Shown here: positions 59,880 to 64,000 of the stretch, in pieces
How the letters are laid out: every line of letters begins with the position of its first letter
Position numbering within the stretch: position 1 is the stretch's first letter
Origin: Streptomyces candidus
GTDB lineage: Bacteria > Actinomycetota > Actinomycetes > Streptomycetales > Streptomycetaceae
Length of the DNA stretch: 64,000 nucleotides
Assembly: GCF_014207445.1 (NCBI RefSeq)
Contig: NZ_JACHEM010000003.1
Coordinates: 1-64,000 of the forward strand
Reading direction: 5' to 3'
Program-made: the position numbers and the translations under genes
The notes under the pieces: generated by a model
Seen by the model: the letters and a program-made list of their open reading frames with translations, nothing else
Told to the model about the DNA's origin: nothing
The model's database searches: none

Positions 59880-61232
59880 TCACGCCCCCGGCATGCTCTG
59901 TCCGCACACCCGCACCACCTGCCCGTTGACCGCCGCCGAAGCAGGGTGAGCGAGCCAGGCCGCCGTCTCGGCGACGTCCTCCGGGCAGCCGGACTGAGCG
60001 AGGGAGTTCATCCGGCGGCCGGCCTCGCGCACGAGGCGCGGGGATGCCGTCGTGGTCCGTGTCGTGATGGAGCCGGGTGCGATCGCGTTGACCGTGATGC
60101 CGTACGAGCCGAGCCCCGGCGCCAGTGCCCGTACGAGGCCCGCCACGCCCGCCTTGCCCGTGGCGTAGTTCGTCTGCCCCGCGCTGCCCGCGAGCCCGGC
60201 GACGGCGGAGGTGGCGATGATGCGCGAACCGGCCCCCAGGGTCCCGGACTTCACCAATGCCCGGGTGGTCCGCACGACCGCCCCCAGGTTGACGTCGAGC
60301 ACCGCACTCCACGCCGTCTCCGACATGTCGGCCAGCCGCCGGTTCCGGGTGAGACCCGCGTGGTGGACGAGGACGTCGAGCGGTCCGGCCTCCGCCATGC
60401 GGTCGGCGGCTTCCGGAGTGGTGACGTCCAGGGCGAGGGCCGTCCCACCGACCCGTACGGCCGTCCGTTCCAGCTCCTCCGCCGCCTGCGGCACGTCCAC
60501 GCACACGACCTGCGCACCGTCCCGCGCCAGTGCGGTGGCGACGGCGGCGCCGATGCCCCGGGCCGCCCCGGTCACCAGGGCGGTACGCCCGGCCAGCGGC
60601 CTCTCCCAGTCGTCAACCGCCACTCCACCCTCAACCGGGCTGAGTTGTACGACCTGTCCGTTCACGTAGGCCGACTTCGGCGAGATCAGGAAGCGCAGCG
60701 TCGACTCCGCCGCGGCGACGGCCGGGTCTCCCGCGGGACCCCCCGCTCCGGGACCGCCCGCGGCCAGTCGCACCAACTGTGCCGTCCGTCCCCGACCCAG
60801 CTCCTTCGCCAGCGACCGTACGAACCCCTCCAGCGCGACCTGCACCGCGGCCTGTTCGGGGTCGCCGTCGGACGGGGTCGCGCCGATCACCACCACCCGC
60901 CCGCTCGCCCGCACCGACCCCACGACCGGATGCAGCGCGGCGTGCACCGTCGCGAGGTCCTCCACCGTCGCCACGCCAAAGGCGTCCAGCACGACGACCG
61001 CCGGGTCGCGCGCCTCCGAGCGCACGACGTCCATTCCGGTACGGGCGAGCAGTGCGCAGAGCGCCGACGTGCGCCTCGCACCGCCCGCTGACAGGACCAG
61101 CAACTTCCCGTCCAGCAGCGGTTGTTCCGGTGTCCACCGCACCAGCTCCTCCGGCTGCGGCAGCCCGAGCCGCCGGGTCAGGAACCGGCCGGGGGCCGTA
61201 CCCGCGAGACGCCGATAGCGATCAGCAGCCAT
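59880..61232 (-). CDS. 3-oxoacyl-ACP reductase, FabG4-type (two-domain SDR)
   Basis: A 450-residue high-molecular-weight FabG. The N-terminal ~200 residues are a degenerate, flavodoxin-like SDR-related domain with no catalytic triad. The C-terminal ~245 residues are an active SDR: TALVTGAARGIGAAVATALA, LDVLVHHAGLTRNRRL, catalytic Ser in ATSAVAGLAG and Tyr/Lys in TNYATGKAGVAG. FabG4 proteins reduce beta-ketoacyl-CoA. GGGGAG 8 bases before ATG 61232 sets the start. In other streptomycetes it is often near acetyl-CoA acetyltransferase; none is seen here. Confidence 0.9.
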   Translation of the reverse strand: MAADRYRRLAGTAPGRFLTRRLGLPQPEELVRWTPEQPLLDGKLLVLSAGGARRTSALCALLARTGMDVVRSEARDPAVVVLDAFGVATVEDLATVHAALHPVVGSVRASGRVVVIGATPSDGDPEQAAVQVALEGFVRSLAKELGRGRTAQLVRLAAGGPGAGGPAGDPAVAAAESTLRFLISPKSAYVNGQVVQLSPVEGGVAVDDWERPLAGRTALVTGAARGIGAAVATALARDGAQVVCVDVPQAAEELERTAVRVGGTALALDVTTPEAADRMAEAGPLDVLVHHAGLTRNRRLADMSETAWSAVLDVNLGAVVRTTRALVKSGTLGAGSRIIATSAVAGLAGSAGQTNYATGKAGVAGLVRALAPGLGSYGITVNAIAPGSITTRTTTASPRLVREAGRRMNSLAQSGCPEDVAETAAWLAHPASAAVNGQVVRVCGQSMPGA

Positions 61233-61380
61233 TGCCCAGACTCCCCATTCGTACGACCCGCACACACGCCCGAGCGGGCGTTCCTGTGAGCCGTGTACCC
61301 CGACCGGGCTGGACCGACCGGCCGACGGCGGTCCGTTTCGGCGGCAAACCGTACGAGGGAGGGCGGCGCGGCTCGGAAAC

Positions 61381-61593
61381 CTAGGACGCGGACCGCACGT
61401 CCGTCACGCTGATCGCGCCCACCGGGCAGGCCCGCGCCGCCTCCCGTACCGGCGCGCCGGGTCCCGCCGCCGCTTGCTCCCAGTCCTCCGCCAGCTCCGA
61501 CAGCCCCTCGTCGTCCTGGGTGAAGACCCGTGGCGCGAGCAGCGCGCACTGGCCCGCCCCGATGCAGACGTCCTTATTGATCCCGATGTCCAT
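61381..61593 (-). CDS. [3Fe-4S]-type ferredoxin partner of the P450
   Basis: A 70-residue ferredoxin with Cys10, Cys16 and Cys56 (CIGAGQC...CPVG), the CxxxxxC...CP spacing of streptomycete 3Fe-4S ferredoxins where the third Cys of a 4Fe-4S motif is absent. It begins 79 bases after the P450 stop on the same strand, so the two are an operon. ATG 61593 is used; the in-frame GTG 61668 next to the P450 stop would add 25 residues and cannot be excluded. It carries electrons to the P450. Confidence 0.88.
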   Translation of the reverse strand: MDIGINKDVCIGAGQCALLAPRVFTQDDEGLSELAEDWEQAAAGPGAPVREAARACPVGAISVTDVRSAS

Positions 61594-61671
61594 CCCGCTC
61601 CCGCTCACCTGTCCGGCCCGTACGGCATCACGTACGTCCTCCCGTAGGCCCTCCTGCACGTCTTCCACCCC

Positions 61672-62919
61672 TCACCACGTCACCGGCAGCTCGAACAGCC
61701 CCTGGATCGTGTCGCCCGGCTTGTGCGGAACCTCCGCCGCCGGTACGGCCAGCCGCAGCCCAGGCAGCCGCCGGAACAGCGTCCCGAGCGCGATCTCCAT
61801 CTCCGCGCGCGCCAGGTTCTGCCCCAGGCACTGATGAATTCCGAACCCGAACGCCAAGTGCCGTTCCCGGCGCTCCACATCGAGCGCGTCCGGCGCCTCG
61901 AACGTCGCCGGATCGCGGTTGATCAGCGACGTCGCGAGCACCACCGTCTCCCCGGCCCGGATCGTCACCCCGGCGATCTCGATGTCCTCCGTGGCCAGCC
62001 GCGCCATCCCGTCCGCGATCGACAGGTACCGCAGCAGCTCCTCGCAGGCCGCCACCACGCCCGCGTCGTCCGCCGCCCGGAACCGGGCCAGCTGCTCCGG
62101 GTGCTCCAGCAGCGTGAACGTTCCCAGCGCGATCATGTTCGCGGTCGTCTCGTGCCCCGCGATGAGCAGGATCTCCGCGAGGTTGACCAGTTCCTCGCGG
62201 TCCTCGAAGACGTCGATCATGTCGTCCAGCAGTCCGACGGGCAGCCCTTGCGCTCCGGCTTGTTTCCGCTCCACCAAATCGCCGATGTATGCGTCCAGGG
62301 CGTCCCGTGCCGTCTCCACGTCCTCCTGCTCGGGTCCCCGCAGCAGTTTTCGCGACTGCTCCTCGAAGAAGTCGTGGTCCGCGTACGGGACCCCGAGCAG
62401 CGCACAGATGACCATCGAGGGCACCGGCAACGCGAACGCGCTCACCAGGTCGGCCGGGGCGCCACGCTCCACCATCTCGTCCAGCAGCCGGTCCACGGTC
62501 TCCTGGATCGCGGGCCGCAGCGCCGCGGTCCGCTTCAGCGTGAACCCGGGGATCAACTTCCGGCGCTGTACGTTGTGTTCGGGGTCGTCGACGCCCAACA
62601 GCTCCACCCGCCTTCGCTCCACCTTCTCCAGCCGCCGCTGGAACACCGGGAACTCCGGCCGCGAGCGGTCCGACGAGAGCCGCTGGTCGGCGAGGAGCGC
62701 CCGCGCCTCCGCGAGCCCGCTCACCATCCACACCTCGCTCCCGTCGTAGATCTCCACCCGGCTGACGGGCCGCCCCGACGCGCGCAGCGGCTCGTACCCG
62801 GGCGGCGGGGCGTACGGGCAGGCGCGGTCCTGCGGAAAGACGACGGGCGACCCGGACAGGGGCGACCTGGCGACGGGGGTCTCGGTCTCGAACGTCTCGG
62901 TCACGGGTGACTCAGTCAC
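61672..62919 (-). CDS. Cytochrome P450 (CYP105/107-like)
   Basis: A 415-residue P450. The I-helix oxygen-binding motif is LLIAGHETTANMIAL, the K-helix ExxR is CEELLRYL, the PERF-like region is NRDPATFEAPDALDVERRE and the heme loop is FGFGIHQCLGQNLARAE with axial Cys364. Alternative start GTG 62931 is rejected because GAGG lies 6 bases before GTG 62919. The substrate is unknown. Coupled with the ferredoxin gene. No reductase is nearby; it would use a shared ferredoxin reductase. Confidence 0.93.
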   Translation of the reverse strand: MTESPVTETFETETPVARSPLSGSPVVFPQDRACPYAPPPGYEPLRASGRPVSRVEIYDGSEVWMVSGLAEARALLADQRLSSDRSRPEFPVFQRRLEKVERRRVELLGVDDPEHNVQRRKLIPGFTLKRTAALRPAIQETVDRLLDEMVERGAPADLVSAFALPVPSMVICALLGVPYADHDFFEEQSRKLLRGPEQEDVETARDALDAYIGDLVERKQAGAQGLPVGLLDDMIDVFEDREELVNLAEILLIAGHETTANMIALGTFTLLEHPEQLARFRAADDAGVVAACEELLRYLSIADGMARLATEDIEIAGVTIRAGETVVLATSLINRDPATFEAPDALDVERRERHLAFGFGIHQCLGQNLARAEMEIALGTLFRRLPGLRLAVPAAEVPHKPGDTIQGLFELPVTW

Positions 62920-62998
62920 GGACAACCTCACAGGGAAGCGGAGGACCTCTACCGATCACTCCCCACTAGATGCCCGGGGCTCCCAGTCGGTCTACGCG

Positions 62999-63310
62999 AT
63001 GTTCGGCCAAAGGGCCGACGACGGGTGGGCCGGCCAGGTGACGAGGACCGTCTCGACAGGTCCGTACGTCCCGGCCACTCCGGCTTTCACCGGCACTCCG
63101 CCGTCGTACCGCGCGATCGGGTCCCGTTGTCGCCGAGGGCAACGAGGTGGTCTCCGAGGTCGAGGTGCCGCACCAGGAGTTGGGCCTGTTCCGCGCGGCC
63201 TCGTTCTGGACGGTCGAGGAGGGCGGATCGTGCGCGGCCGGGAGTACTGGACGGGCGTGGGCGCGGATCCGCGGCCGGAATGGCGGACGTCGATGGGCGA
63301 ACCCATGTGA
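62999..63310 (+). pseudogene. SnoaL-like (NTF2 fold) protein with compensated double frameshift
   Basis: The frame from ATG 62999 begins MFGQRADDGWAGQVT and GPYVPATPAFTG, as in SnoaL-like proteins. From about 63120 to 63226 the meaningful sequence is in another frame (VVAEGNEVVSEVEVPHQELG, then LFRAASFWTVEEG). It then returns to the first frame (RIVRGREYWTGVGADPRPEW to the stop at 63310). The open frame in one phase therefore hides a shifted middle third. Part of the region before the shift is also shorter than expected. A decayed gene or two sequencing errors are the alternatives. Confidence 0.6.
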
Positions 63311-63423
63311 CGCCACCGCGGGCCCGAGCGGTTACCCGTACGGGCTACGGCGGGGCGTTCCTTAGCCTGAGTGGGTGACATGCGTGGCTGTACGCCCAGT
63401 CCGCGCAATTACCGTCCTGTCGC

Positions 63424-63915
63424 ATGGCTTCCTCCCGAACCGCCGCACCTCTCAACCGCAGACACCTGGGCACTGTGGCCGTGCTCGCCTGGGCGGGAGA
63501 ACACGCCGACGACGGACACGACGCGGCCTTCCTCCTCGCATACACCCTCGGTGACGGGACCGGCACCAGCGAAGAAGGCGAAGCCGCCGTCCGGGCCCTA
63601 CTCGCCGGTGCGAAGCTGCCGGTCGGCGGCGCGATCGTGAACGGTGCGCTGTCCAGCGTCCCGGTGACCCTCGTGGTGGACGGCAGCAACGCGGTGCTGA
63701 CCCTGCCGCCCCTCAACGTCACGTGCAGCGTCCCGCCCCAGTGGACCGCCGCGGCCGAGAAGCGCGGGCAGGTGCACCTGATGTTCACCACCCGCCCCTG
63801 GCCGTACCACCGGCCCGGACAGCCGGTCACCCGGGAGCAGCTCCAGGCGTTCGTGGGCGACGAGGACACCATCCGTGCCGCCGCCCACTGCCGTCTCCCG
63901 GCCGCGCCACCGTAG
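63424..63915 (+). CDS. DUF5949 family protein
   Basis: A 163-residue actinobacterial protein. Features are RRHLGTVAVLAWAGEHADDG near the N terminus, GAKLPVGGAIVNGA near 70, VPVTLVVDGSNAVLTLPPLN and MFTTRPWPYHRPGQPVTREQ near 120-139, matching the DUF5949 pattern. It appears cytosolic; no catalytic residues are recognised and the function is unknown. ATG 63424 is the first plausible start. The last 85 bases of the window after it show no gene I can support. Confidence 0.75.
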   Translation: MASSRTAAPLNRRHLGTVAVLAWAGEHADDGHDAAFLLAYTLGDGTGTSEEGEAAVRALLAGAKLPVGGAIVNGALSSVPVTLVVDGSNAVLTLPPLNVTCSVPPQWTAAAEKRGQVHLMFTTRPWPYHRPGQPVTREQLQAFVGDEDTIRAAAHCRLPAAPP

Positions 63916-64000
63916 GTTCCGCTCGCGGGTGTCACCGCCGGTACGGCCGCTGCCGGGAGCGAGGCGGAGAGCGTGGCGGCCAGCTCCCCCGGTGTCGTAT

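Noticed and set aside
63345..63935. Minus-strand open frame opposite DUF5949, running toward the window edge
   Set aside because: It lies wholly opposite a recognisable gene, and its composition (Arg, Ser, Pro-rich) is that of a shadow frame. A partial real gene beyond 63935 cannot be judged.

Overview
The window is chromosomal DNA from a Streptomyces (or a very close relative). GC content is very high, many genes start at GTG or TTG, and the gene set is diagnostic: sporulation sigma factor BldN with its anti-sigma factor RsbN, the NADH sensor Rex fused operonically to hem genes, an HTH/DUF397/ATPase regulatory triad, a class I lysyl-tRNA synthetase, the futalosine menaquinone pathway and system II cytochrome c maturation. 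I see no integrase, transposase, prophage, CRISPR array, tRNA or biosynthetic megasynthase; this is mostly core genome with a more variable right end.

Layout. 1-456: 3' end of a 23S rRNA, 5S rRNA and terminator. 473-7619: HAD phosphatase, MFS transporter, AcuC-type deacetylase, putative phosphatase, a BldC-like HTH protein, the 32-residue ribosomal protein bS22, an epimerase and a PlsC-type acyltransferase. 7731-11862: bldN-rsbN (minus strand), a HAD phosphatase and a glutaredoxin. 12158-19834: rex-hemA-hemC-hemD with a Rex operator in front, an ANTAR/GAF protein, and hemB. 19949-24049: HTH/DUF397 pair divergent from an anti-sigma-like ATPase, and two envelope or regulatory genes. 24141-27805: argS and lysS, divergent. 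28043-39038: DUF2637 protein, two DUF3558-like lipoproteins, rtcB, pentapeptide protein, SDR, YnfA, FAD monooxygenase, Mut7-C RNase, GNAT. 39191-48488: VOC protein, hemL, phosphatase, deacetylase-like lipoprotein, then resA-ccdA-resB-ccsA. 48557-55899: an SRPBCC remnant, DUF4291, the menaquinone genes mqnL, mqnP, a ubiX homologue and mqnE, with rhomboid and Lrp genes among them. 56015-64000: GNAT, DUF4229, a cysteine-type leader peptide ahead of a DAACS symporter, a frameshifted TetR gene, FabG4, ferredoxin and P450, a frameshifted SnoaL-like remnant and DUF5949.

How it fits together. Much of the window serves respiration: heme synthesis (hemA, hemB, hemC, hemD, hemL), covalent heme attachment to cytochrome c (resA, ccdA, resB, ccsA), menaquinone (mqn genes), and redox control by Rex. 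Development is represented by bldN-rsbN. The most interesting unexplained signals are a family of four same-orientation GC-rich intergenic repeats (near 3.6, 18.7, 34.2 and 37.6 kb), a probably leaderless cysteine leader peptide followed by a hairpin before a symporter (57.1-57.3 kb), a degenerate SUMT half in the HemD fusion, and three decayed or frameshifted genes that a plain ORF caller would mis-annotate.
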